From Blasia pusilla (lineage: Eukaryota; Marchantiophyta; Marchantiopsida; Blasiales): a DNA stretch of 64,000 bases. The notes under the pieces are model-generated. The model did no database searches. It was not told where the DNA came from and saw only the letters and a program-made list of their open reading frames with translations. Shown in pieces: positions 35,848 through 47,782 of the stretch; within the stretch, counting starts at the first letter, position 1; every line of letters starts with the position of its first letter. The DNA lies in the NCBI GenBank assembly GCA_050084515.1, contig CM114274.1:1984001-2048000 (forward strand), read 5' to 3'. Both the position numbers and the translations under genes were made by a program.

Positions 35848-38800
35848 TTGCCTTCAACTGTACAAGGAGTGGACGAGGGAAGCGTGCAAGCCGCAGTATC
35901 TGCAGCCACGAAATACACGGCGAGCAAGATGCAACGATACATCAGCATTCTCAACCCCAAACTTGGTCCGGAGTTCTACAAGGAGCTGAAGGCGATTATC
36001 AAGCGCCAGCGGAAAAGGGATGAAGATCCGCAAGGTCGGATTGGGGAGAAAGTGTCCCTGGATCGCGTGAATTGGTTTGCGTTGTCCGGCATAAGCGAGT
36101 TTAGGAGGATCCGACTGATGAAAATCAGTCTCGAGGGCACTGATGCCCAGAAGAGGGCGGCACACCATCCTCCGGATGTGACCGATCCAGTGATCTCCCA
36201 CTGGCTATGCGAATGGTCGTTCTGGGACGCGTTGCGGGTTATCGGGAAGTCCGCAAGCTGCTGGACAATCTGCAAGCGGAGCTCAAAAGATTAGAGCCCA
36301 TTCCAGACAAAGCAAACTTGGAAAGTTCTGTAGATTTTGAGGTTTGGCTTGATGACATCCGGGACAAGCCAATAAAAAACCCAGGATTCAAGACAATGTT
36401 CAAGGTTTGCGTCCTCCCTCAAGCAAAGCTTGACGAAGAAATCGAGGGGAACAAACAGGATCAAGCAAAGAAGAAGTGAGATTTACAAGAGCAGACGGCC
36501 GATTCAGTTTGAGTAAAAGCTGCTCAACGGATGGTCTTCAGGTACCTCGTCCAGTGTAAGAATGCAGGTACGTGGGGAAAATTACCGGCAGCCTTGAAAT
36601 TGTGGGCTTCGCCGCCTGATGGAGAGACATTCTCCATGTACGACATGGAGATGGGGCAGCACATGTCTGATTGGGAGGTGGAGAATTGCCCCATTTGGCT
36701 TGACTTCAACGACCCTGAAGACATCACCGATAAGGATTTACGAGTGCTTCATGATGCAGTGGCCTCAGGACAAGACGACATCCCCAATTTTGTGCAGCCT
36801 GAAGACTTCTTCGGAGGAGATGCGGAAGAGCAAGCCCACGAGACAGTTGAGTTGGCTTCCAAGGTCCGCACAGCCAAAGACAAATCCACGGCGGGTCTCA
36901 AAGGCAAGGCGAGGGGAGGGAAAAATTCCGAGGCCGAGTCTTCCCAAAGAGAGGCTGAAGATTCAAGGCCAGAGGCGGAATCGTCCGGGCGAGCGGGGAG
37001 AGAGGGTCGGACCAGGTCCTCGGCGAGAAAAACCCTACCAGAGTCTGAGGTCATAGAGACCCCGACAAGCCGTCCGCAGACTCGGGAGAAGCGGAAGCAA
37101 GAGGTGCCAGGGTTGTCCCAAGGAGAATACAGTCCATCATCCTTGGGAAGACACAGACAAACAACGACCCGGACAAGCGTCCTCCTTCAGTTCACTCCTT
37201 TACTAGATGAGCTGAAAAGCTTCAGTTCTCAAGCGTCGACACCAGCCATCGATAAATTGACAACGCTGGGACGGAAGCTCCAACGAAACGGGCATGTTGC
37301 ATGGACGGTGAATGGAGTGGTTGAAGAGGTTGCAATGGATCTCTTGATCGCTGATCTGCCCTCGGGGTTGCGACTGTGGGGCGAGAATCCGTCGGACGGG
37401 GTACCTGAGTGGAATGTGCCGCTCTCTTATGACCAAATCGCGCTATTGTTCTCCTTTGCAGACGCCTATCTGAGTGACAGGGGCTGCTTCTTGGTGTTGA
37501 CTGGAGGGAGCGAGGACAAGCTCTTCAACCTACAGTGCGTCAAGAGGTCGCTAAAGTGGAGGACGGCGCAATCGTGGATCATAAAAAACGAGTACCCACT
37601 CCGATCCGCGACGAGTCAGATTCGGGTAAGGCTCAATTCTTGTAGTATAATCTCAAATAGATTTTCAAATTCGGGTAAGGCTCAATGAGTGTTAATCTCC
37701 GTTGTTTTTGTCCGTGAGCAACCCGTCGGAAGGCGACGGGTTGCTGGCTTAGAGCAGCCCATGCTCGGTTGAGAGCAACCCGTCGGTTTCCGACGGGTTG
37801 CATCTTTCCCAGAAACACAAGGAAAACCGTGGTGTACCTGCAACCCGTCGGGTTCCGACGGGTTGTAGTTGCTTTTGGTTTTTCCCTCTGTTTCCGGAAA
37901 GCTGCAACCCGTCTGATAGCGACGGGTTGCTCTCAGCCGAGCATGGGCTGCTCTAGGCCAGCAACCCGTCGCCTTCCGACGGGTTGCTCACGGAAAAAAT
38001 CAACGGAGAGCCTGACAGGTTGATCCAAAGTTAGTAATTGAAAAAGTTCTCTAGGGTCAAGCCGACTTCTTTAGTTGCTGACATTGTTTCCAACGATGGA
38101 CCACTCCTACGTGTACTACTTCGATCGGCCCGAGCACAATTTCCAGGTGTTCAAGATCGAGGATCCTGTGGATCCATGCTCAGATGGGTACAACTTAGAT
38201 TCTTTGTACAATTCCCCCCCGGGAATTTACATGCAAGACAAGAGACCCACTTCTGGGAGGAAGGGAAAAATCTCGAGCCCTGATGCAAACGCTCATCGAG
38301 CTCTGCTCAAGGCCGGGTGACTTGGTGTTCAACTTAGTGGGACTTTCAGGGGCAAGTATCAAAGGCGCCTGGCAGAGTGGCAGGAACATTCTTTTCCTCG
38401 AGGGAAGGCAAGAACTGTTTGACCTTTGCAAGGAGGCAAAGGCAGAATACGAAAGGCTCGTTGGGGCTTACAACTCTCCACCAAAGCCAAGAGCTGCGGT
38501 TCCTGACCCACCATTGGTTGTGACTCCATCATCACTTCCAACGATTCCGAAAATCGGGAGGACAAGGCCGAAAGTAATTTTGCAAGAGCTCTCGGACGAT
38601 GACGAGTGAGTTCAAAGAACTCAACGACCCAGCTTGATTGCAGCGTTTGGAGTAGGGAGTTTTTTGATGATGAGGCAAAAGATTTCATAGAATAGATCAA
38701 ATGTACAATTCTGAGCTTTTTTCAGATGATATAAAGGAGAAGATTTTTTCGAACGATGGTGGTGCTTGTAAAAGTTTGCTGAACATTTTTTATTCTTTTC

Positions 38801-39369
38801 GAATGTGATCGTCTATGTACTCCGCGGACTTCTATTTTGCAACCCGTCGTATTTCTCCTACTTGCAACTTTTCACCTTTTGACCACAACACCTTTTTACC
38901 AATTCCAAGCAACCTGTCGGATTCCGACAGGTTGCCTGATCGTACTCTTTCCCTGTTGGTCCAACTTAAGAGGCAGTCTGGCGGGCTTCTTCCCTTGGCA
39001 CCTTCCCCTCAACTCGTAAAGGCGGGCGTAGGCTTCTTTTCTTCTCTCAGACGTGTTGGATTCCTACTACCTGTGCGATTGCCATCATGGTATTACCAAG
39101 GACGGAGCACATATTGATACTTTGGATGGGTGTCACATTGCGAGCGTGCAAGGTATACCGCCGAGGAAGGCGGTGGGACTCAAATCAGGTTACATGGGAC
39201 CGTTATGGCGTATCTAGGGGGGGGCAAGGCTCGGGTCGCCAACATTTTCGATCCCCGTCTACAATCGGCGGAGGAGCCACTTGTATCCCAGGACATTCCT
39301 TTTGTATTGTCACCGAGGAGAGTTAGGAGTAAATTTGTAGATGACGAGGCTGAAGAAATCATAGACTAG
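35848..39369 (+). pseudogene. ParB-methyltransferase gene, copy 2 (exons 2 and 3)
   Basis: Exon 2 lacks its 5' end and begins at GVDEGSVQAAVSAATKYTAS. It runs through LGPEFYKELKAIIKRQ, a frameshift near 36240, then an open stretch of 385 codons (36531-37688) that holds MSDWEVENCPIWLDFNDPED, a long Ser/Glu/Arg-rich linker, VNGVVEEVAMDLLIADLPSG (degenerate DPPY motif), YDQIALLFSFADAYLS and CFLVLTGG. The exon ends with a GTAAGG donor at 37626. Exon 3 starts at ATG 38096, where the acceptor AG of other copies is changed to CG. It carries RPEHNF and GDLVFNLVGLSGAS (38300-38370) up to SDDDE plus a stop at 38609. The C-terminal segment ends at 39369. Exon 1 with the ParB-like part is absent. The long open exon 2 suggests this copy is comparatively young. 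Confidence 0.7.
37706..38025 (+). repeat. Nested hairpin in intron 2 of copy 2
   Basis: Five palindromes lie within a larger inverted repeat. The left half (37715-37850) contains GAGCAACCCGTCGGAAGGCG, GCCCATGCTCGG and GAGAGCAACCC; the right half (37870-38015) contains their complements (CCGAGCATGGGC, CGCCTTCCGACGGGTTGCTC). The centre is itself a perfect palindrome near 37839-37865. Transcribed as an intron, it would fold into a long branched hairpin. Confidence 0.85.
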
Positions 39370-40448
39370 GTCAATTGTACATTTTCGAGGTTCCTTCGGA
39401 GGTAATAAAGGACGTGATTTTTTCAACCCATAATGGTGTTTGTAAAAGTTTGCTGAAATATTTTGTTGGACTTGTGGATTGTGTTCTTTTAGCTACTCAG
39501 AATTACAATTTTGCAACCCCTATGAATCCGACGGGTTGCAACTTTTTGCTTTTTGCCCACTGCAACTTTTTAACCACTTCAGGCAAGTCGTTGATTCCGA
39601 AAGTTGATCGCTTGAGTGATCGGACTCTTTCCCTGTGAGACCAACTTCTGACGCATTGTGGCGGGCTTCTTAACGTTTGGCTCATTCCCCTACATTCGTC
39701 AAACCAGTTGTAGGCTTCTTTTCTTGTCTAAGATGTGCGGGATTCCTACTACCTGTCGGATTGCCATTTCGGATTCCCAACCTGTTAGATCATCGTGGGT
39801 GCAGGGTGGAAGAATATCACTTTCAAAAATCTTTCCTTTCTTATGGTGAGCTTTCTTACGGGTTGGGAGGGGTGCAGCTTCTCGGTTTCTCAGCCTTAGG
39901 ATCTGAATGAAGGGACATTAGTTCCTCTTTACTCCAAACAACTAACAATCTTTTGGTTCAATTATCCTCTCATGTGTTCAGATTTCACAAATTTGGTCTT
40001 CAGCAGACACCATTCATAATCAACAGAAAGTTGGTTATGGGGCAATTCATGGGAGGCCATGATGCAGGAAACAATCCCTGCAAAAAGAGAGGTTGGCATC
40101 CGGGTGGTCCTCCAACAAAAATACCCATGGGCACTATTTTTTGTAGACCGAGACAGGTAATGTTAAGAAACTTAGGCTCACATGGAGAATGATGGAAAAA
40201 AGTTTGTAGTCGTCTTATGATTACTTTTTTTTCGCCCCCAGGAAAAAGGAGGTTTTTTTAGGGCCAAATGTGGACCACTACCTACTCTCTTCTAAAGATT
40301 TCATGAATTTGAAAGCAAACAAAAATTTCAAATATGTCAAAAAGTTTTGAAGAGAGGAGGCGGATTTGGCCTTATTTTTTGAAGAGAGACTCTCCTCTCT
40401 TCCTCTCTTCCTCTCCTCTCTTACTCTCTCCTGCCAGAATACCAGCCC

Positions 40449-41044
40449 CCGATCTTCATGGAGCCCCTACCACTAACAAAGCATAGCAAAGCGAGATGAA
40501 AACTTTGACCCCATGAATCAAAAGGCCATGGTGTCGGAGCCGAGGGAGGGTGCAAGTGGCGGTGGCAAGGAAGGACTTGACCAAGTCCCGTGGCGGCAGC
40601 CAAATGCAACCCTAAACGGTGCCGAGATGGCAGTGGAGACCATGGCGCGATGGTGAAGGGCTGGAACCGCAGATGGCGGTGGAAAACTATGAAAATGGCA
40701 ATGATGATAATGATGGCGGCGGCCAATTTAGGATTTAATGGATTCTTACCCTAAAATTTTTCAAAATTGGAACGGTGGCTAGGGCTGCTTGCAAGATCAA
40801 CCATAACTTTGTGCTCCCATCTTAGAGTCACGCGTTGTATCTTCCATAGCTTACATAAATTCCCCATTTGTGATCAAATCAATTGGTTTCTCCATTTGAC
40901 CTTCCAACAAAAAATGACGGGGACTATCGTCCAACCCTTCAATCTTCACTCCTTCATAAATGTGGGCAGCGCTTTCACGCTGGTTTCTCTCAAAGCAAAT
41001 CCAAACCTGTAAAATTACAAACCAGAGAGCTATATGGTGCTTCC
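40449..41044. other. Sequence between two transposon blocks, no gene recognised
   Basis: No homology to the neighbouring transposon copies and no convincing frame. It may be the original target DNA or an unrelated element; AT content rises towards the right. Confidence 0.4.
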
Positions 41045-41735
41045 GAGAGCACTAGCATGGAGCAGAGGTGCGGTAAGAGGAGAGGAAGAGAGGAGAGAGG
41101 AGGGAGGAAGAGAGGAGAAAAGAAACTACCTTCTATTGAAGATTGAGCTACAGTCAAGCTCATGAGATACCTGAACTGCTACATTTGGTACTCACACAAA
41201 GTAGGGAAGCTTAATCTTGGTTAGTCAGTTAAGCACGATTATCCTAACTAGGGTCAGTTAATCACAATTAGTCTAACTCGAAATTGTGGTTAAGGGTAGG
41301 GTTAGGGTTGCTTGTACATACCCTATATAATTGAGAAGAGGACTAGCCTCCACTCAATTTCTCTCATTGCAAATTTTGTTCTTCATGATGGGGGTGTGTG
41401 TGTGAGAGCCGTTTTCCACCAATTATGTTGGTTTAGCAGTTTTCCATACCTTCAACCCAAAGAGATACTTTTTTTTTAAGAGAGTTTCCTGGGATTTGAA
41501 GAGAGGAAGATTTTATTGTGAATGCTTTTGCACTTTTGTTCTCAATGATTAGTCACTCCCGTAGAGTTTTTTTTCCTCTTCCACATTGTGGCAACCCATC
41601 TGAATCCGACGGGTTGCAACTTGCACAAAATTAAAAAAACTAAAAAATCATTGGAATCATAACTGTGGAACAAATCAATTTTTCCATCCAAGATCTCGAA
41701 ACAATCTATCATTTTCCCTTTCATTTTGCATCCTC
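41045..41735 (-). mobile_element. Transposase-side terminal region, with an insertion
   Basis: The tip reads GGTGCGGTAAGAGGAGAGG, followed by GAAACTACC(insertion)TTCAACCCAAAG, GAGAGTTTCC, TTGCACTTTTGTTCT and a palindrome at 41590. The same block occurs at 57490-57930 and, inverted, at 55340-55765. It is the 3' flank of the minus-strand transposase remnant at 41735-42900. Confidence 0.7.
41134..41446 (+). mobile_element. 313-bp mobile repeat with 7-bp target duplication
   Basis: Flanked by TACCTTC on both sides (41127-41133 and 41447-41453). The paralogous site at 57.53 kb has a single TACCTTC in the same context, which is a clean empty site. The first 195 bp match 27542-27736 (minus). It contains telomere-like words (GGGTAGGGTTAGGGTT near 41300) and a short GT run at 41394. 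No terminal inverted repeats and no coding capacity; the class is unknown (SINE-like or other non-autonomous). Confidence 0.8.
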
Positions 41736-42900
41736 AAAGTGGTTTGTTTAAACTATTTCGCACTTCTTTGAGGGATAGAATTGGTTGGTGGATTCCTACT
41801 CCTACCTCCGACTCTCTTAAAACTACAAGCAACACATAGTTCATACATATTCTTACAAGGGAAACACCTTTTCCCACTTGTCTCTCTTTGGACAAAGTCA
41901 TCACGCGAATATGTGGGAAAGCAACGAATGTGCACCACATACACCCCTATGACACTTGAATTCACAGTGTTGTTTCTCACCCAATACATCCTTCCTATTC
42001 CATTTCCACTCTAATTGTCTTTTGTGGCGATGATTTTCATATTTGCCTCAAGAGCTGATGCAATTCGCTTTGCTCTCTCCACTGTTGGCCTACATTCTGT
42101 TTCTCTTCATCCCATTTCTAGACTCGAAGAGAAATAGTGGATTGAGATCATTCACCTTCTTTGGGTACATGTTGACATCAATCTTGGGTTGAATCCAAAA
42201 TGCAAAGGTCTCTATAATGCCAACATGCTCCAAACTGCCTCCGTCTACGAGTTTGAAACCGACACTTATAAGATTTTCCACTTCCTCTTGAGTGCAATTG
42301 GTACATGCAGCAATGGGCCAAATCGTGGGGGTATTCCCTGGAGCTCCAATGGCAGCCAGATAAGACTTTCGGAAAGCGCAGGATTCATTTGGGCGTAAGA
42401 AGTACTTCAATTGATCCCCGGTCCTGGTGAAACTATCAAAGGTTTTGAGTCCCCAGAAGCCAGGCAGTGGTTTTCCAATCCTTGTACATTTCTTATTTTG
42501 GAAAGTGCCGCATGCTCTCCTAATGCCATTGGATCTTGCCCTGCAAGTGGGTCCACGTCCAGGGTTGCTTCAAGATATATGCCACCTTTGTGGACGTCTT
42601 GCTTGAGGGGAGTTCCTACTATGCACCAATTGAAGGCTTCCACATAGAGTTTCTCATCACTAGATATTTGAACGGCCTTGGCATAGAGCTCGTAAATCGA
42701 AGGTCTCTTTGCTTTGGTTATGCCTTTTGTGAGGAAGATATGGAATGTTGCAGACTGTAGCATTGCCCTTTCTTGGTCTTGTTGGCATGCCTCCACGAGA
42801 AAAATTCTTTGGCATGCTTGTGATGACTTCCAGGAGGAATGAACACTCTCTGCTCTTTTTTTTGGGGCAGAGGGAATTTTCATGAATGTTCAATCCCTGC
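41735..42900 (-). pseudogene. MULE-like transposase, C-terminal half with damaged SWIM finger
   Basis: Homologous to 53862-55340 (+). Reads from 42883: KIPSAPKKR, then DEKLYVEAFNW, DVDPLAGQDPMALGEHAALS, PGINxKYFLRPNES, TPTIWPIAACTNCTQEEV, IDVNMYP and LFLFESRNG. The end (about 41960-41860) is the SWIM region, where the first Cys-x-Cys has become Tyr-x-Arg and the Cys-x-His has become Cys-x-Asn, so the finger is lost. A frameshift separates it from the main frame. The palindrome-filled sequence at 42955-43400, upstream on this strand, corresponds to the transposase intron. Confidence 0.6.
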
Positions 42901-42954
42901 AACGACGGAAATGTGAGAAGGGAACGAAAAAAGATCTATAAGCAAAGAAAATAG

Positions 42955-43400
42955 CAACTTTTTGGAACCCGACGTGTTGCAAGTCGTAGGCATTCTATGA
43001 ATGACTGTGCAACCTGTCGGTTTCCGACATGTTGCAACACCCAGGAACCTCCTATTGCAACCCGTTGAGGTCAGACGGGTTGCAAGTAACTTTGGCCACT
43101 CCAGCATGGAAGATCCATGTGCAAGTTGTCAAAATCCGACGGGTTGCACATGGATTTTCTAGCCTCCGACTTGAAACGGGTTGCAAGTCAGAGGCATGCT
43201 TGGAATGTCCTAGGAACCTCTTATTGCAACCCAGCATCCAAGAACCTCTTACTGCAACGCGTCGAAATCGGACGGGTTGTAAGTAGGCCGGTCCGGTCTC
43301 AAAAAATCCTTGTGGAACCCGTCGGATTTCGTTGGCTTGCAAGAAGTGTCCACACACTTTCAAGTCGGATTCAGTTGGCTTACAAGAAGTGTCATCACTG
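42955..43400. repeat. Palindrome cluster (transposase intron remnant)
   Basis: About eight degenerate palindromes (42965, 43008, 43058, 43125, 43160, 43228, 43255 and 43315). The block matches the transposase intron at 53.0-53.8 kb in reverse orientation, with shared words such as TTGGCCACTCC/GGAATGGCCAAAG. The first exon of the transposase does not follow; at about 43400 the 3' region of copy 3 begins. Confidence 0.7.
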
Positions 43401-44217
43401 ATGGTAGCTGAAGACTTTCATGACATCATTGGATGATATTGGCTCATGAATGGATGCATAAAGTATACCATGGACTGTTGTGCGTTTGACAACTTGGTTT
43501 CATCATTCTCTCAGCCACTGAGAAATGTATGCATCAAGAAGAAAATGTGATCAGACTAAGACAACAATTGAACCAAAAGGTTGATAGCTATCAGGAGTAA
43601 AGAGGAACTGATGTACCCATGTCCCTTCATTCAGACCCTAAATGTCGGAATTCGACACGGTTGCGCCACTTCCAACCCGTCAAAATCCGACAGGTTGCAA
43701 CTCTTGCAACCCATCGGAATCCGATGGGTTGCACCCCTTGCAAGCAAACACACCACAAAAAGCATGATCTTGACAAGTGATTCCATTCCGCCCTGCAACC
43801 CATGAGAATCCGACAGGTTGGGAATCCGACACGAGAATCTGAAAAGTAGTAGGAATCCAACACGTCTGTGAAATACCGTGTTAGAGAAGAATGGTGTGAC
43901 GATAATGGGGAAACGAGGCAAAAGTGAAGAAGCCAGCCAGAATACATGAAAAGTTGGACTAATAGGAAAAGAGTGGGATCACTCAAGCATCCAACCTGTC
44001 AGAATCCGACAGGTTGCCTAAAAGGGGTTTAAAATATTGTGACAAGTTGCAACCCGTGGAATCTGACGGGTTGCAAAATAAACAGCCTCGAGTAGATAGA
44101 CCAACACAATCGACAAGAACGAAAAATAATTCAGCAAAAGTTGAAAAAAACCATCATGGTTCAAAAAATTCTTATCCTTTATTACATCTGAGGGAAGCTT
44201 AGAAATGTACATTTGAT
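43400..44217 (-). other. 3' region of the ParB-methyltransferase gene, copy 3
   Basis: Matches 58.5-59.4 kb (for example ATGATGTGGGCTC-like and AAGTATACCATGGACT words, and GTAAAGAGGAACTGA). Palindromes lie at 43655, 43705, 43795, 43990 and 44047. The one at 43705 has the same CpG change in both arms (CAACCCATCG / CGATGGGTTG). No coding sequence recognised. Confidence 0.65.
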
Positions 44218-45066
44218 CTAGTCTATGATTTCTTCAGCCTCATCATCTACAAATTTACTCCTAACTCTCTTAGGTTCCTATACAAATGGAATGTCTTGGG
44301 ATACAAGTGGCTCCTCTGGCCGATTATAGATGGGGATTGTAAACGTTGGGGAATTCGAGAGCCTTGGCCTCCCCTAGGTACACCATAACGGTCCCATGTA
44401 ACATGATTTGAGTCCCAACACCTTCCTCGACAGTAAATCTTGTATGCTCTGCAAGGTGACACCCATCGAACATCAATATGTGCTTCGTCCTTGGAAAGCA
44501 CTAAATCCCTACTCCAAAAGGCTTCGGTCAAGCCGGGTCCAATAAATCTTTGAATTCACTTGTCATCGTGCGATAGCTCTTCTAGAATTATTCTCGGCTT
44601 TGCCCTCCTGATTTTTGGAATAGTAGAAAGTGACGATGATGTCACTATCAATAGTGGTTCTGGAACTGGAGCTGTTGGCTTTGGAGGAGAGTTGTATACT
44701 CCTACTAGCCTCTCGTAATCCATCTTTGCCTCTTTGCAAAGGTCAAAAAGTTTTGGCCTTCCCTCAAGGCACAAAATATTCCTGCCACTGTGCCACGCGC
44801 CTCTGATACTCACCCCTGATAGGCCCACTAAGTCAAAGACCAAGTCATTGGCCTCGAGGAGAGCTCGATGAGCATTTGGATCAAGGCAAGTGACTTCTCC
44901 CTTCCTCCAAGTAAGGGGGTCCCGTCCTGCATGTAAATTTCCGGGGGGAATTGTAGAGACTATCTAAGCTGTACCCATCAGAGCATGGATCCACTAGATC
45001 CGGGATCTCGAACACTTGGAAGTTGTGCTCGGGCCTTACAAAGCAGTAGACAAATGAGTGGTCCAT

Positions 45067-45738
45067 CTATGAACAAAAAGGTGGAAAATAATGTGAGAAA
45101 AAAGAAAAAGCTAGTAGATCGCTGGTCTACTCTCAATATAGTGACACAATGTGCAATCCTTCGGGATCGGACGAGTTGCTCATTTGGCTAGGCAGAGGAG
45201 CAATCTGTCGGAGTCCGACGGTTTGCTTTTCAACCCGTCATACTAGTCCATAGTGATTACCAACCTGTCCAAACTTGGCCTATAGGCCTGACAAAATAGC
45301 AACTTTTCGAAGTCCGACGGGTTGTTTTACAACTCTAAGTGGATTTTTGGCCATGAGCAACCCGTCGAAAGCCGATAGGTTGCTCATCTTGTTGGACAGA
45401 ACCTCCACCTGTCAGAATCCGATGGTTGGCTTACAACTGAATACAATTGTTCAGAGTTGAGAAGTTCCTAATATGAGAGCAACCCGTCGCTTTCAGACAG
45501 GTTGCATCACTCCAAAAACATGTGGAAAGGCAGTGCTACTTGCAACCTGTCGGGTTAAGACGGGTTGCAGTCAATGGAGACTTGTTGGTGAATTTGCAAC
45601 CCATCGCTTTTAGACGGATTGCAACACCGTAGACACAAGTTGTTGGGATCCGACGGGTTGCATGCAAAGATGCAACCCATCGGATTCGGATGTGTTGAAT
45701 TTTTGTACAAACTCAATTCGTTGAAAAAGAGGACTTAC
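45067..45738. repeat. Intron 2 of copy 3 with about 11 palindromes
   Basis: Bounded on the minus strand by GTAAGT (45738-45733) and TAG (45069-45067). Palindromes lie at 45150, 45200, 45232, 45300, 45357, 45410, 45480, 45541, 45596, 45640 and 45670, many with one decayed arm. Confidence 0.8.
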
Positions 45739-47782
45739 ACGGACTTGAGTCGTCGTCAATCTGAGTGGATACTCATTTTTAATGACCCATGATTGCGCCA
45801 TTCTCCACTTCAGCGACCTCTTCACACATTGAAGGTTGAAGAGCTCATCTTTGCTCCCTCCAATGAGGACCAAGAAGCAACCCCTGTCACTCAGATACGC
45901 ATCGGCCAAAGAAAACAACAACATAATTTGGTCGTACGAAAGCGGGATGTTCTAGTGTGAGACAGTGTCAGATGGATTTTTATCCCACAAGCAAAATCCA
46001 GAAGGAAAATCCGCAATGAGGAGGTCTACCGCCACCTCTTCAACCACCCCATGCACCGTCCAAGGGGCGTGCGCGTTTCAAAGGAGTTTTCGTCCCAACA
46101 CGGTCAATTTGTTGATGGCAGGTGTCGACTCTTGAGAATTGAAACTCTCCAGCTCATTGACAAGATGAAACAAGTGAATAAGGACATTTGTCCTGGTGGT
46201 AGTTTCCCTATGCCTACCCAAGGATGATGGAGTGTATTCCACATCCTTATCTCCTCCCTCGGACATACTAGGCGCCTCCCGCTCTCGCTTCTCCCGAGTC
46301 CGCTGTCGGCTTGTTGGAGTCTCCGTTACCCCAGACTCCACAAGAGTTTTCTTGGACAAGGATCTCGTCCGGCCCTCTCGCCCCGCTCACCCGAAAAATT
46401 CCGCCTCTCGCCTTGAGGACTCAGCCTCTTTTCTGGAAGACTCGGCCTCGGAATTCCACGATCCCCTCGCCTTGGCTTTCAAACCCGTTGTGGATTTGTC
46501 TTTGGTAATGATGACCTTTGCCACCAACTCCGCTGTCTCGAGGGCTTGCTCCTCTTCATCTCCTCCGAAATAATCGTCAAGCTTCACGAAGTTTAGAATG
46601 TCGTCCCTATCTGCGACCACTGCATCATACACCACGTGTAGATTTTTTTCTGTAATGTCCTCTGGGTCGTTGAAGTCCAACCACATTGGACAATTGATAA
46701 CCTCCCAGTCGGACATGCATTGTCCCATCTCCATGTCGTACATGGAGAATCCTTCTCCATCAGGCAGAGAAGCCCACAATTTGCAGGCTGCCGGTAATTT
46801 TTGCCAAGTACCTGCATTCATACAATTGATGAAGTACCTTTACACCATCTACTGGGCAGCTCTTTGTCGAGATGACTCGGCCGCATGGTCCCGAAGATCC
46901 CGCTTCTTCTTTGCAAAATCGAATTTTTTGGCGTCTATTTCCTCATCCTGGTCTGCTTGAGGGAGGATGTGATTCTTGAACATCATCATGAATACTGGGT
47001 TTTTTGTTAGCTTATCTCTGATGTCATCAAGCCATAGCTCAAAATCTTATGCACCCTCTAGGTTTGCTTCCTCTGGAACGGGCTCAATTTTCTTCAGCTC
47101 CGCTTGTAGACCCACGAGCATGGATTTCCTAAGAAGGCACAACGCGTCCCAGAATGACCATTCCCGTAGCCAATGGGAGATCACTGGATCTGAAACTCCT
47201 AGAGGATGGTGTGCCGCCCGCTTTTGGGCCTCAGTGCTCTCGAGACTGATTTTCATCAGTCAAATTTGCCTAAACTCGGAGATCCTAGATAGCTCAAACC
47301 TATGCACGCGGTCCACACAGACTTTCTCTCCGATCCGACCCTGTGGATCTTCATCTCTCTTCCACTGGCGCTTGATTATCGCCTTGAGCTCCTTGTAAAA
47401 CTCCGGGCCAAGTTTGGGGTTGAGAATCGCAATGTAACGCTACATCTTGCTTGCATTGTACTTTGTAGCTGCAGATACAAAAGCCTGAATAAACTTTGCA
47501 TGTTCCGACGCGAACACATTCTCCCTTCGCTCTAGTTCCAACGAAGCACTCTTCTTGGTGGCCTGGATCTTGGACCGACGTAGGATTATGACGGCTGCAT
47601 CTTGGGACATGAATGTATTTGCCCAGGTCTTATTTTTTATTTGAGCTCCCTTCGCCGGCATCTAATTTACCAGATCGTCGCCGAGGAATCCCTTGTAGTC
47701 TGTAGGGTGCGTCGTAAGCACCTTCTTGACCCTATCGCAATCCTAGATCCAGTGGTGGGTGACGGTCCCCTCAGATACAATC

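Larger units (their letters stand above)
33173..40448. mobile_element. 7.3-kb giant inverted-repeat (foldback) transposon derivative
   Basis: Both ends carry the same terminus facing outwards: GGGGGCTAGTATTCTGG at 33173 and its complement ending at 40448, each followed inward by a GA-rich stretch (GTAAGAGAGGAGAGGAAGAG). The arms, about 2.7 kb each (33173-35835 and about 37700-40448), are inverted copies of the 3' part of the ParB-methyltransferase gene: intron 2, exon 3 and the 3' region. The centre (35848-37690) is the methyltransferase-motif exon 2 in plus orientation. At the left junction about 20 bp of exon 2 (complement of the KAIIKR codons, near 35840) points the other way, so the structure looks like two head-to-head copies, one deleted, joined within exon 2. 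No target-site duplication is evident beside the tips. Confidence 0.75.
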
